From Panicum virgatum (taxonomy: Eukaryota; Streptophyta; Magnoliopsida; Poales; Poaceae): a stretch of DNA of 64,000 nt. A program made the translations under genes and the position numbers. The stretch is from the NCBI RefSeq assembly GCF_016808335.1, contig NC_053149.1, positions 31,121,339 through 31,185,338 on the forward strand, written 5' to 3'. Under the pieces are notes generated by a model, which was not told the DNA's origin, ran no database searches, and was given only the letters and a program-made list of their open reading frames with translations. Below are positions 1 through 11,430 of the stretch, in pieces (the stretch's first letter is position 1; each line of letters begins with the position of its first letter).

Positions 1-2
1 CA

Positions 3-2309
3 GAGGAAGAGCATGAAGACCATCTGAGGCTCGTGTTGCAGAGATTGAGAGAGCATCAGTTGTATGCCAAGTTCAGCAAGTGCGAGTTCTGGATTGACGA
101 GGTTCCATTCCTCGGTCATGTTATCTCTCAGGGAGGCATTGCTGTTGATCCAAGCAAGGTGAAGGATGTGCTCGAGTGGGAGACACCGCAGACAGTGAAG
201 GAAGTCAGATCTTTCTTGGGCTTAGCTGGATATTATCGGAGGTTCATCGAGAATTTCTCCAAGATCGCGAAGCCTTTGACTTCTTTGCTGGAGAAGAATG
301 TGGCTTTTGTATGGACTGATGAGCGTCAGATGGCCTTTAATGAGTTGAAGAAAAGGTTGACTACGGCGCCAGTCCTGACTCTGCCAGACCAGACGAAGAG
401 GTTCACGGTATATTGTGATGCTTCGAAGGATGGTCTTGGGTGTGTTCTGATGCAGGAGGGCAGAGTGATTGCTTATGCTTCACGACAGTTACGTCGGCAT
501 GAGCTGAACTATCCTACTCATGATCTTGAGTTAGCCGCAGTTGTGCATCCTCTGAAGATTTGGAGGCATTACTTGTATGGGCAGCGGTGTGATATCTACA
601 CTGATCACAAGAGCCTCAAGTACATTTTCACGCAGAATGAGCTGAACATGCGGCAGAGGAGATGGCTAGAATTGGTCAAGGATTATGATCTGGAGATTCA
701 CTATCATCCGGGCAAGGCCAATGTTGTAGCAGATGCTTTGAGCAGAAGAAGTTATGTCAACATGGCCGTGGCTTTCCAGATGCCTCCAGAGTTGTGCGAG
801 GAGTTCGAGCAGTTGAGTCTGGGCTTCTTGCATCATACTTCCAGTGCAGCATTTGAGGCAGTACCGACTCTAGAGTCAGAGATCAGGTAGCATCAGAAAG
901 ATGATGAGAAGCTGCAGGAGATCCGTGAGTTGCTCAAGAAGGGCAAGGCTCCTCATTTCAGAGAGGATGATCAGGGTACCTTGTGGTACAAGAACCGGAT
1001 CTTTGTTCCAGATGTGAAGGATCTTCGGAAGTTGATTCTGAGTGAGGCCCATAACACAGCTTACTCTATTCATCCGGGCAGCACGAAGATGTATTATGAT
1101 CTGAAGGAACGTTTCTGGTGGTATGGGATGAAGCGTTCAGTGGGAGAGTACGTGGCTATTTGTGACACTTGTCAGTGTGTCAAGGCTGAGCATCAGAGGC
1201 CAGCAGGTCTATTACAGCCTTTGAAGATTCCAGAGTGGAAATGGGAGGAGATCACTATGGACTTCATTGTTGGATTGCCTCGTACTCAGAAAGGGTACAA
1301 CTCCATTTGGGTAGTAGTGGATCGATTGACGAAGGTTGCTCACTTCATTCCAGTGAACACTACTTACTCCGGTGCTAGACTTGCAGAGTTGTACATATCT
1401 CGGATTGTCTGCTTGCATGGTGTGCCCAAGAAGATCATATCTGACAGAGGGTCTCAGTTCACTTCTCGGTTCTGGGAGCAGCTTCATGATTCATTGGATA
1501 CGAAGCTGCGTTTCAGTACGGCTTATCACCCTCAGACAGATGGGCAGACAGAGAGAACCAACCAAGTGTTGGAGGATATGCTGAGAGCTTGTGCTATTCA
1601 GTACGGTACTAGTTGGGATAAGTGCCTGTCTTATGCTGAGTTTTCATATAACAACAGCTATCAGGCCAGTCTGAAGAAGTCACCCTTCGAGGCATTGTAT
1701 GGCAGAAAGTGCAGGACTCCTCTCTATTGGGATCAGATTGGTGAAAATCAGCTCTTTGGCCCTGAGATCATAGATGATGCAGAGCAGATGGTTCAGGCTG
1801 TGCAAGAAAATCTGAGGATTGCACAGAGCAGACAGAAGAGCTATGCTGATAGCAAGCGGAGAGACCTGACTTTCAGTGTCGGTGATTATGTGTACCTGAA
1901 GGTGTCTCCGATGAGAGGAATCCGCAGATTTAATGTCAAAGGGAAGTTAGCACCTCGTTATGTGGGGCCATTCAAGGTGCTAGAGCGGAAAGGCGAAGTT
2001 GCTTATCGCCTGGAGTTACCTCTCAACCTCTCAGGAGTTCATGATGTCTTCCATATATCTCAGCTGAAGAGGTGTCTGCGAGTACCCGAGGAGCAGGCAC
2101 CCCTGGATGGAGTCGTTGTCCAGGAGGATCTGACTTATACTGAGCATCCGGTGAAGATTCTGGAGACGTCAGAGAGGGTTACTCGGAACAAGCGCATCAG
2201 GATGTGCCGAGTTCAGTGGAGTCACCACAGTGAAGCTGAGGCTACATGGGAGCGAGAAGATGAGCTAAAGAAGACATATCCAGATCTCTTTGCTAGCCAG
2301 CCCAGCTAA
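3..2309 (+). pseudogene. Element A: Ty3/gypsy (Tekay/Del-type) pol fragment, 3' part
   Basis: This is the C-terminal part of a chromovirus polyprotein, entering the window inside reverse transcriptase. In order it shows the RT thumb/connection, RNase H (VYCDAS, LELAA, TDHKSL and VADALSR motifs), integrase with its zinc-binding segment (EAH ... CDTC) and catalytic core ([19 protein letters not shown]), and a C-terminal chromodomain (CRVQWSHHSEAEATWERED). A chromodomain of this kind is typical of Tekay/Del chromoviruses. The frame is broken by one TAG at 888-890 where element D has CAG, so the copy is probably inactive. The two open pieces are 3-890 and 930-2309. It is followed directly by the polypurine tract and 3' LTR. 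Nucleotide identity to element D pol is very high by eye. Confidence 0.95.
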
Positions 2310-2328
2310 ATCTCGGGGACGAGATTTC

Positions 2329-2345
2329 TTTAAGGGGGTAGGGTC
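2329..2345 (+). other. Polypurine tract of element A
   Basis: A purine-rich run (TTAAGGGGGTAGGG) sits between the pol stop and the first TG of the 3' LTR. This is the standard place for plus-strand priming. The same tract is found before the 3' LTR of element D. Confidence 0.85.
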
Positions 2346-5300
2346 TGTAACACCCTGATTTAAATTTCAGCATTTAGCAATAAATTTAATTGGCTTTAGT
2401 TAAATTTTCTAAGGTTTATTGTGTTTAGTATGGCATATAATCCCATTTTGTTCCATAAGTAATTAAAACTTATCATAGGGTTAAAGTGTTTGTGCATTCA
2501 TGCTGGTGCATGGCTTTATTTTGTTTGAATGCATAGGAGTTGAATTCAAATTTTGTTTGAATTCAAATAGCTTTGTTTGAATTAGAATTAGAAAAAGAGA
2601 AATAGAAAGAAAAACCAGTTAAATAGAAAACCAGCCCCACCCAACAACCCAAAACCACCTTCCCAAGCCTAGCCCATCACTCAGCCTGGCCCGCTCCCTT
2701 TCCCGCTTAGCAGGCCCGCTCGCCCTCTCCTGCCTGCAGCCGTGCTCGTTCCGCCCCGCGCGCTGCACCCACTGCCAACCGGGCCCGCAAGCCAGCGCGC
2801 CCGCTCTCACCCGCCTACCACCGGGCCCCGCTTGCCAGGTCCTCCTTCCTCCTCCCGCATCCCCCGCGCGCTCAACGGAAACCGCCGCAGATCTCGCCGA
2901 GATCATGCCCTGGGCATGCACGCCCAAATCCCCGGGCTCGTGCCTTCTTAAACACTCCATCCACCCCCAGGTACCCCAATCCGCATCCCGCCGCCTCCCC
3001 ACAAACCCTAGACGCTGCCTCCCTTTGCTCCGCCGCACAGAGGCTCTGCTCCGCCGCACTCACACCACCCCGCTGCCTCTCCACCCCGAAAGATCCTCGC
3101 AGGAGCACCGCCGTGCACCCAGGGAGCTTCCCAAGCTCTCTGCCCCGGAGCCCAGGCCCCACCTCGCCGGAATCACGCCCTAAACGGTCAACGGTGAGTT
3201 GCGCCGCCCGCCCAATTCTCTCACCGCCGTCGACTCTAGTGCCTAATTGACCCCTGGGGCACTTCCACAGGACCTTCGCGGGCCGGATCATGAGTTCTAG
3301 GAGCCGGAGACGCCCTGCAGCGGCCCTCCTTCGAGCTCCATCCGTGCGCCTCCGCCTGAGCTCGCCGCCGGTTCGTCTGCGTCGCGCCCCGTCCGTTTCC
3401 ACGCCCGGTGAGCCTCGCCCGCACCCCCTCTTCCTACTGCACGAGATGTCGTAGCCCGTAGGCCACCCTCGCGGCACGAACACGCTCGCCGGCGCTGTTC
3501 CACCGCCGCCGAGCCACCCCTGTCGGTGAGACTCCCTCTCCCAGCCCCGCAACGCCCCGCTTTACACCTCAGTGGTTTGCGCATACCGCGGGCATGCTTC
3601 CCGGCCCATCCCAGGCTCAAACCCACCCCCGGAGCGCCGGATGGGCGAACTCCGGCGGCTCCGCGGCCGCGCGCCGCCGCGCTCCGTGAGCAGCGCCGCC
3701 GCCCCGCGCGCCCAAACCCCCCCAGCCACCCGATCCGAAAGCGACGGCCTAGATTAGATCTAGGACCGAGCCACCCTGAGCCGTCGGATCTAGATCCAAG
3801 CGCCCTGAATCAAAGATAACGGTTCGGCCTGTGTTTTTTTCCTTAAGAGCCCCTGAGGTTTTCCACAATCAACCCGCGGTCCAGCCTTAGTCAAAAATAA
3901 TTACGTATAGGTCCTGTTTTTAATGTTTAGGCCCCTGCTCTTTCCGGAAATAGTGCCCGCCATCCCTGACCTCGTGTTTTTTCACGTTAGCCCCTATAGC
4001 TATGCTTTAATTACGTCCAGGACCTCGGTTTTAGCAGAAAAGCCCCTGAAACTTCAGTTTTCTTACAAATAAGCCCCTAGGACTTGTTTTTAGCCTAGAA
4101 AATGCGTTTTAGCTCCGTTTTTAGCGTTCTTTATGTCCACGCGATCGTTGTAACGCGTAGAATAGTTTTAGCTTAGTTTTTCTTGCTGTTTTTATGTATT
4201 GATGTACTGTTCTTTAGCTTTTTGTTAGAGTTTGCTTGTATGCTTATTGTTGTGCATTGTTTTGGCCATGTGTTCGTGAGTAGACGCTGATCCAGTTGAG
4301 GAGCCCCAGTACCAGTACCCGGAGCCGCCGTCTTCCGAGCACTTTGAGCAGCAGCCAGAGCAGTACGAGGAAGGCAAGTATAACATGAACAACCTATCAC
4401 TTTAATTACAATTTCATACTGCATTTTAATACTGTATGCCTATAAGGATTTCCTAGCCACTTTATATCCTTTATATTTACCTTTGGGTTGCATTTTGGTT
4501 AGATGTGCTAGGTTGCTGCGCTATAACACACTCTGGTCCTTTTTAATTAATTTGATTAATGGTTTACTTGAACTTAATTCTGAGAGTGGCCCTCTGTGTG
4601 GATGAGTGGCTCACGTCTCGTTAAAAGATGTTTTTGTAGAAACATGGTTTAGGGGGCCAGCATGGTGCTTAGTGCTTGGTTGGCCACTCTCCATAAGGAC
4701 CGGTTCATAGAGCGACAACCTGGGACAACAGCGCTACCACAAGGCTAGAATGGGATAGACTTGGCGTAATAATTAGATCTTTTTGGTTTGGAGTAACTTA
4801 CCTGCGGGGCAAGAGTAGTAAGCTTCAATGGTCCCTGCTCCTCCGGCTTGGTCTGTGCTTGGATTGCGCTCCTGTGCTTGTACCCCCGGAGGTGGGCCCC
4901 ATCAGTCGCCGACCTAACTCTCGCGGTTACGCCTTACCAACGAGATTCTTTTTAAAGGCCTCGTAGTGAGTCGCTGGCCATCTCACCTAAGGAAGTGTGA
5001 TGAACAACTGGCGTAGCTCACGACTTGTGGGTAAAGATGTGCAACCTCTGCAGAGTGTAAAACTGGTATACTAGCCGTGCTCACGGTTATGAGCGGCCCA
5101 GATCCTCCTTTTGATTAGTGGAGTTATCTCCTTCCGATGAGGGAGGTGCTTCTCGGGGTTAGCTTGGTGGCTTGGTTTTTGGTATGGTTCTCAGTAGTTT
5201 CTTAATTAATCCTGATTAATTACTATGTAACTGGGTTAATGGTAATTCATCAACTCGTAGTAAATAGTTTTAATAAAATTTTGCCAACACTTAAAAGCTC

Positions 5301-5735
5301 ATGCAGTTGAGTCAGCCAGCCTAGAGCCTCATAGTTTGTGTTATACTTGTTGAGTACAAGTTGTGTACTCACTCTTGCCTCTTCTCTACTTTTTCCTCTT
5401 GGCTACGCTACTGCTGCTCAGTTCCTGCCGACACGAGGGAGTTCGTCCAGCGCTACCAGGACTTCGAGGACTTCTAGGTGCTTCGTCTCCCAGTCGACGT
5501 CCCTGTGGCGCCCTGCTTCAGCTTCGGAGAGCTTTATCGTATTTTGTACTTCGCTTCCGCTGTATCATACATTTTGTCATTTATTGTAATAAATAACATT
5601 CGTATTCGCTTTATTATGTCTTTTTACGTGATATGTGCTATGATATACTGTTCATTCTGTTGTATATACGTGTGACTTGATCCTGGCACGTATATGATTG
5701 CTCGGTTTATGTTCTGTTATAAACCGGGTGTTACA
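2346..5735 (+). mobile_element. 3' LTR of element A (complete, 3390 bp)
   Basis: The LTR starts TGTAACACCC and ends GGGTGTTACA, perfect inverted termini. It begins right after the PPT. The first third is GC-rich with many open frames in all directions, which I treat as composition artefacts. The last third is AT-rich and strongly shared with the other Tekay-like LTRs in the window. It contains the exon-like blocks described separately and an AATAAA signal near 5590. The base after the LTR is not the usual PBS but the middle of another LTR copy. Confidence 0.92.
4284..5477 (+). other. LTR-embedded spliced micro-ORF, copy in element A LTR
   Basis: Block 1 (4284-4373, 90 nt) follows a GTGAGTAG acceptor and reads in frame as an acidic, Gln/Tyr-rich peptide (EEPQYQYPEPP, then SSEHFEQQPEQYEE). 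It ends at the strong GC donor AAG|GCAAGT. Block 2 (5422-5477, 56 nt) follows a long pyrimidine tract and CTGCTCAG acceptor. Joined in phase it reads VPADTREFVQRYQDFEDF then TAG, with AATAAA about 110 nt downstream. The splice model is inferred, but block lengths and frame recur in every related LTR here. Upstream exons and the start codon were not identified. Confidence 0.55.
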
Positions 5736-6256
5736 ATTAATTACTATGTAACGGGGTTAATGGTAATTCATCAACTAGTAGTAAATAGCTTAAATAAAAT
5801 TTTGCCAAGATTAAAAGCTAATGCAGTTGAGTCGTCCAACCTTAGAGCCTCATAGTTTGTGTTATACTTGTTGAGTACAAGTTGTGTACTCACTCTTGCC
5901 TCTTCTCTACTTTTTCCTCTTGGCTACGCTACTGCTGCTCAGTTCCTACCGACACGAGGGATTTCGCTCAGCGCTACCAGGACTTTGAGGACTTCTAGGC
6001 GTTCGTCTCCCAGTCGACGTCCCTGTGGCGCCCTGCTTCAGCTTCGGAGAGTCTTTATCGTATTTTGTACTTCGCTTCCGCTGTATCAGACATTTTTGTC
6101 ATTATTGTAATAAATAACATTCGTATTTCGATTTATTATGTTTTATTCGTGATATGTGCTTTGATATACTGTTCATTCTGTTGTATATACGTGTGACTTG
6201 ATCCTGGCACGTATATGATTGCTCGGTTTATGTCCTTTTATAAACCGGGTGTTACA
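5736..6256 (+). mobile_element. Element B: truncated 5' LTR (last ~520 bp)
   Basis: This stretch matches the last part of the element A LTR (from about 5213) and ends with the same GGGTGTTACA. It is followed by a normal primer binding site, so it is the tail of a 5' LTR whose first ~2.9 kb are missing. It abuts the complete A LTR without a visible target-site duplication, so the LTR tail is present twice in tandem. Confidence 0.88.
5943..5998 (+). other. LTR micro-ORF block 2, copy in element B
   Basis: This 56-nt block after a CTGCTCAG acceptor ends ...FAQRYQDFEDF and TAG. It has the same length and frame as in element A. Block 1 lies in the missing part of this LTR. Confidence 0.5.
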
Positions 6257-6259
6257 GAG

Positions 6260-6272
6260 TGGTATCAGAGCC
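6260..6272 (+). other. Primer binding site of element B (tRNA-iMet type)
   Basis: TGGTATCAGAGCC lies 3 bp after the LTR end. It is complementary to the 3' end of initiator methionine tRNA, the usual primer of plant chromoviruses. Confidence 0.9.
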
Positions 6273-6826
6273 GTATCGACTGTAGGACGAAGCCTAGATA
6301 GAACTGGTCGTGTTTTAGGACTTCTTCTCACCAATCTTTGTCTGCTGAAACTATTTTACTATTATACCCCTTGACTTCTATGACTTTTACCCTTCTTGCC
6401 CTGATTTCTCTCTCTGAAGAATAGTTTTCGTAGATTTTGGCCTGAATCAGTCATCTGACCACCATGAGTTAGCTAGGAGACCCTTTTATAATAAAACGAT
6501 AGCACGTTCTGCGATGCGTTGTGTTAGTCGAGTCTATTGCTAAACTCGGCTAAGTCGTGAAAACTGTCCGCTTGTTATTATGCTACATGTTTGATTTGGA
6601 TTTTTGCCTGATTGCATAGCTTAGTGGTTTAAATTTGTTCAAAGAAAATCACTCTGATGCTAAAGTTAACTAATTAATAAAATGAGTTAGATCGTTGGGG
6701 GTAAAACAGTCCACTCTATCCTGTCTACTTTATCATGTCTGAGTCTTTTTCCGCAAAGAGTTATCATATCCATCTGAATTTATTCCTGCAATATCCTTAC
6801 TCGTCAAATCTTTTGTCCAAAATCAG
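6273..6826 (+). other. Untranslated leader of element B
   Basis: AT-rich leader between the PBS and the gag start. It is nearly identical to 17931-18481 in element C. No gene is visible in it. Confidence 0.8.
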
Positions 6827-7231
6827 ATGGTGAACACCAGGCGTGGTTCTGACCAGCAGGGGCAGAACAACCAGGGTCAGAACACCCAGGGGACCGGGAT
6901 CCCGATGCCGCCACCTTTGACTCCGGAGCAGTACTTCCAGCTCCAGATGCAGATGATGGCCACCCTGAACAACACTGTTCAGGCTCTTCAGCAGGCTCAC
7001 ACTCAGCCTCCGCCTCCACCACCGCCGCAGCCACGCGACAGGCGTGCAGAGTTCCTGAGGGGTCACCCGTCGACGTTTTCTCACACGTCCGACCCTCTTC
7101 AGGCTGACGACTGGCTCCGTGCAGTGGAGCGTCAGCTGGACATCGCCCAGTGCGATGATCGGGAGCGAGTTCTGTACGCAGCAGGACAGCTGCGAGGGGT
7201 AGCTTTGGACTGGTGGGAGTCCCACCCAGTT
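6827..7231 (+). pseudogene. Element B: gag N-terminal fragment
   Basis: The gag protein starts MVNTRRGSDQQGQNNQ. It continues through a Pro/Gln-rich stretch into the conserved gag segment FLRGHPSTFSHTSDPLQADDWLRAV and ALDWWESHP. The match to element C gag ends at 7231, where Tat-like element F sequence begins. The remaining gag, all of pol and the 3' LTR of B are absent, so this is a dead 5' fragment. The frame is open up to the break and lacks the TAG found at the same place in C. Confidence 0.9.
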
Positions 7232-7477
7232 TTCGCTCGGCTTACAAACTATGTGGCACCTATGCCCAAGGAGGTCCAGAGTATCTCCTACGGCTCAGGT
7301 GGCAGACAGGTCCAAACAACTGAACCTATCCGCCAGGGGGCCAGGGCGCCGGGGTGCTGCATACCGCAAACCAGCAAGTGACAAATAGCTAAGTTGAAGT
7401 TTTCTTCTATTTCAAAATTTTCAACTAGTACAATGTTTGTTACATAACGCAAAACGGAAAAAGATACAATGCCCAGC

Positions 7478-10400
7478 TCAAGGGTCTGCAGGCTCCCGCT
7501 TGAAGTAGGTGGCGACGATGTCGACGACCTCCCGCACGCTGTCCCGGGCGGCGGCCTCCGTCTCCGCTACAGGGCCATCGACCACGGGCGTCAGCGAGAT
7601 GGCCGGGTCGTGGCTCCGAAGGCAGGTCAGGATGTGCTCCGGCACCATCCGGATCAGCTCACGGCCCTCGGCTTTGAGCTGGCCAGCAAGGACCGGCTCC
7701 AGATGCCTGAGCCTATCCGAAGCGGAGCTCAGCACTGGAAGGGCATCAGCAATCGATGCTGGCACCTCTGCCACTTGGATTGGGCTCATTCCAAACGGCA
7801 CCAATGCTAGGCTCGCTTCGGTCGCCCAGTCAGCAATCCGCTGGGCCCCCACGCGCTGGTCCTCCTGGTGCTTCCGAACTGCCTCCTGGACCGCCTCCTG
7901 CACCCGGGTGTCCAGAGCCGCCTTGGCTACGTCCATCTCGCGGGACCTCTCCTCGAGCTTAGCCTTCTTCTTCGCCACTGACTCCTGCTTTTTGAGGGAC
8001 TCGCGCTGTATCCCAAGCTGCTTCTCTATGCCGGTGGCGTGGGACTCCCGCTTAGAGAGGGACTTCCGGTCCTCCTCCAGCTCCGCCTCGGCAACAGCCA
8101 GCTTGCTGGCCCTCTCCTCCAGCTGCTTCTGCCATCCAGCCAGGGTCCCAGAGAGCCCGTCCAGCTCCTGCTTGCGGATCTCGAGACCCTGGCTGCGGGT
8201 CTCAAGCTCGGACTACTGGGCAGCGAGCCGACTCTCAAGATCGGACCGCTGATCTGCAAAGCTGCCCACCTCCAAGGTAAAAGTCTCCTCCCGCTAGGCC
8301 AGGGCCTTCTCCCGGCTCGATACTGCAAGCTCCCGGTTGAACACCTTCAGAAGGTTGGCTCGATAGGCCCCTTGGTCGGCTTTGAGCTTGAACCGGGCTT
8401 CTGCAGCACGGGAGGCTTCAGCCTTCGTGTGCGCTTCCAGGCGGGTGTGCCAGTCCGAGAGGCGCTAGCGCTCGCTCTCCAGAGCACTCCACTCCCGCCA
8501 GAAGGCCGCCTCGGCGAAGGAGGTTGCCTCCTCTATTGACCGCCGGACCTGGATCAGCTCCTGGGGAAGGGGAGTCGCTTCCTCCTCCGGGAGTTGGAGC
8601 TGCAGGAGCTGCCTGCCGAAGACCACCTCCAACTCCTCCTCTGCAATAGGACCGGAGCTGGAGGTGGGAGCTTCCGCTGCAGCACTTGTCTCCGGCGCCT
8701 CCGCCGCCACCGCGTCGGGTGCGGCTGCGCCCAGCACCGGCGCCGCCTTGTCGGGTGCGGCGGCGCCCAGCACCGGCGCCTCTGCTGCCGCTGCATCGGG
8801 TGCGGCTGTGCCCAGCACCGGCGCCTCTGCCGCCGCTGCGTCGGGTGCGGCTGCACCCAGCACCGGCGCCACCGTCGCCGCTGCGTCGGGTGCGGCGGCG
8901 CCCAGCACCGGCGCCTCCGCCGCCGCCGCGTCGGGTGCGGCGGCGCCCAGCACCGGCGCCTCCGCCGCATCGGGTGCGGCTGCGCCCAGCATCGGCACCT
9001 CCGCCGCCGCTGCGTCAGGCGTGGCTGTGCCCAGCACCAGCGCCTCCGCCGCCGCTGCGTCTGCCGCGCCCACCACAGGCGCACCCGCCGTTGCAGCGTT
9101 AGGCGCTGCTGAGCCTGGTGATGGCGCGCCCGTCACCACCGCATCAGACACCACCGGGCTGGCAGAGGTTGCTGCTCCCGAGGATCCCGCACCCGCCGTC
9201 GCCGCCGCTGTCGCCGCCGAGGCCACAGTTGCCTGGGCACCAGCCGACGAGCCGGCAATGGTGGAATGGATGCTTTGGCGAGGAGCCCTGGCAACAAAGA
9301 GAAGGAGCTTTCAGCGTAAAGCAGAGCACCGAGAATAAGGGGTATGACCAGAATAATACTAACCCTGAAGCGCTGGGAACCCAGCGTCCACGGAGGCTCG
9401 ACGACTGCTTCTGTTGCTGCCGCTGTCCCCGTGGTGGCGACGGAGGCGCAACACGGGACTGTTCCTGCTGTTGCTGTTGCGGCTCCTGTTGCTGCTCCTA
9501 TTGTTGCTGCTGCTGTTGCTCCTGCCGTTGCTACCTTAGGGAGCTGTCTCTCGGCGGTGATGGTGGCGGCGCGGTCACCCCGGAGAATCCACGAGGGCCG
9601 AAAGCCCGGGAGCTACCCTGGCCCGCGTCCCCAGCGGTCCTCTGACGCTTCGCGGCGGGCTCCGTGACTAGGGTCCCGTCGCCCCTGAGTAGCCTGCGCC
9701 GGCCTGCATCTCCCGACGACGCACCGGGACTGCTCCGGACCTGGCTGGGGCCGCTTGTGGCGGCGCTGCCAAGCATGGCATGCTTCCCCTTCGTGGTGGG
9801 GCCGGACCCCGCGGTGCTCGGAATAGCTTGGTCCCCGGATGCGCCAGGGATCCGGAGCCCATAGTTTGGGTCGCCTCCGTCTGGTGTGGGGCCAGCCCAC
9901 CGTCGTCAAGAGTTAGCAGAGTAGCCAGGACCGTCGTCCTCGCAGAGTCCTCGCAGAGGGGGACGACACCCTGGGGAAGGATCAGGTTCTCCGGGACGAA
10001 GATTTCTCCCATCACCGCCCGCACCATGACCTCCAGCGCTTCCTGAGTCAGGTCGCTCCCCTCTCCGCGGTGGGTTCTGCTGTAGTCGTTGAGGCCGGTG
10101 AAGCTCCAAGTGGGGTGCGGCCTCTGCTTCAGGGGGGGCAATCCGGTGCTTCAAGAAATCCCCGAGGACGTGCAGCGAGGTGTGGCCGATCTCCGCAAGC
10201 GACCTGATCTTGCCCAGCACGAAGTCGAAATCCGGCTGCAGGATCGGCTTGGCCCTCCAGGATGCACGGTCGGTGGCGGGTCCCTCGGCCGGCAGCGCGA
10301 GGCGCTCGTTAGCTTCGGTGGTGGCGATCACCCAATCCCTGCGCCACTCCTCCCACCTCCCGCCAGTGAGGCCGGGAATGTAAGGCGTCGGCAGGTCGCT

Positions 10401-10802
10401 CCTTGTTTGGAAGTAATACGCCCCTACCTCATCCTTCGCCCTCCCGGACTTCACTAGTATGAAGAAATGGCGGAAGAGGATGACGCAGGGCCGTACTCCC
10501 ATGAACATCTCGCACAAATAGATGAAGATGGACTTCAGGAGGAGGGAGTGGGGTGTGAGGTGCTGAAGCTAGAGGCCGAAGTCTTCCAGCAGCAGCAGCA
10601 ATAACGAAGAGATCGGCAACCCCACAACATAGGAGATGTGCGAGGTGAATAGCACGAATTCCCCGGTGCGGAGGTTGCCGAGGGGAACCGAGCCTGCTCG
10701 GATCCCCCAACCAGTCTCCTGTGGGCTCCACCCTAGCAAGCGGCGCACCGTGTTCAACTCTTCCTCGGTCTGGAACCGGCGGGGATGAACAAGGGATGCC
10801 AT
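7478..10802 (-). pseudogene. Antisense ORF of element F (putative gypsy-type transposon domain), broken
   Basis: It reads on the minus strand from MASLVHPRRFQTEEELNTVR. The N-terminal ~200 residues resemble the plant 'putative gypsy type transposon' domain (segments LPISSLLLLLLEDFGL, VRPCVILFRHFFILVKSG, GGRWEEWRRDWV). A Gln-rich stretch (9420-9540) follows, then a 76-nt GT-AG intron (9288-9363), an Ala/Pro-rich repeat (8665-9110, units like APVLGAAAPDA), and a coiled-coil-like Glu/Lys/Arg-rich C-terminus ending REPADP. Damage includes TAG at 10569-10571, a frameshift at a run of seven G (10132-10138), another shift near 9700-9780, and further stops near 8297 and 8468. Its role is unknown even in intact relatives. 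Confidence 0.65.
8665..9110 (-). repeat. Degenerate tandem repeat coding Ala/Pro-rich units
   Basis: GC-rich repeats of about 45-60 nt with core GGGTGCGGCxGCGCCCAGCA. On the minus strand they encode repeated A-A-E-A-P-V-L-G-A-A-A-P-D. Unit lengths are multiples of three, consistent with expansion inside a coding region. The long open frames on the other strand here are by-products of this composition. Confidence 0.8.
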
Positions 10803-11430
10803 CTCTCTGTGGACGTGAAGAACAATCTGCGTGGGGTAGCAAGGAGCAAGGAAAGCTCGAAGGCAAAGGGGCACAAAGGTTGGAAGGAAGAAGGCAAATG
10901 CGGGAAAGTAACCGCGGTATGCGGTTCGCCCCATTATAAAGCCTGACTCAACCGGCGCGCCCCGGAACCATCGCTGGAACCCAAGCGACGCCCGCACCTG
11001 GTGTTAACCGCCCAGTCCATGGCAAGGGGGCCCAAGCCCACCTGTCAGGGAAAGCGGGTAACCAACAAAGGTGTGAAAAGGCGAGATCTGAAATGTCGCC
11101 CGCACGCGAAGCGAGGCGGAAGCTGAGCTGACGTGCGCGTATTAAGCGCTGGCGTGGCCGAGCATTTCGGGAACTGCACCGGTGGTAAATGTTCCATTTA
11201 CTCCGGCCGCAACAATGCCGAGCGTCGCGCGCGTGACTAGGTTAACCACCGTGCATTGGGGCCATGAGTCAGTAAGCCGTTGCGATGTGATGAGGCAGCA
11301 AACAACCTGATGGATGGTCAAAGCCGGTCAAGACCCCTGCAGTAAGAAGCTTCAAGCTATGCAGAGCCAAATCGCAGTAGTGGCCCCACCTGCGGGTTCG
11401 TACCTCCCCCAAGGTAGGCCCAGGGGCCAC

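Noticed and set aside
2619..3819. GC-rich open frames in the front half of the element A LTR (also in C, D and J)
   Set aside because: Open on both strands with Pro/Arg/Ala bias and no conserved motif. Some could be upstream exons of the micro-ORF, but I could not show which.
6260..6272. tRNA-Met-like sequence after LTRs
   Set aside because: Only the 12-13 nt complementary to the tRNA 3' end are present, so these are primer binding sites and not tRNA genes.
8594..9338. Plus-strand Ala/Ser/Pro- and Cys/Arg-rich frames
   Set aside because: They are mirror frames of the minus-strand repeat-coding region, which has flanking non-repetitive coding sequence and an intron.
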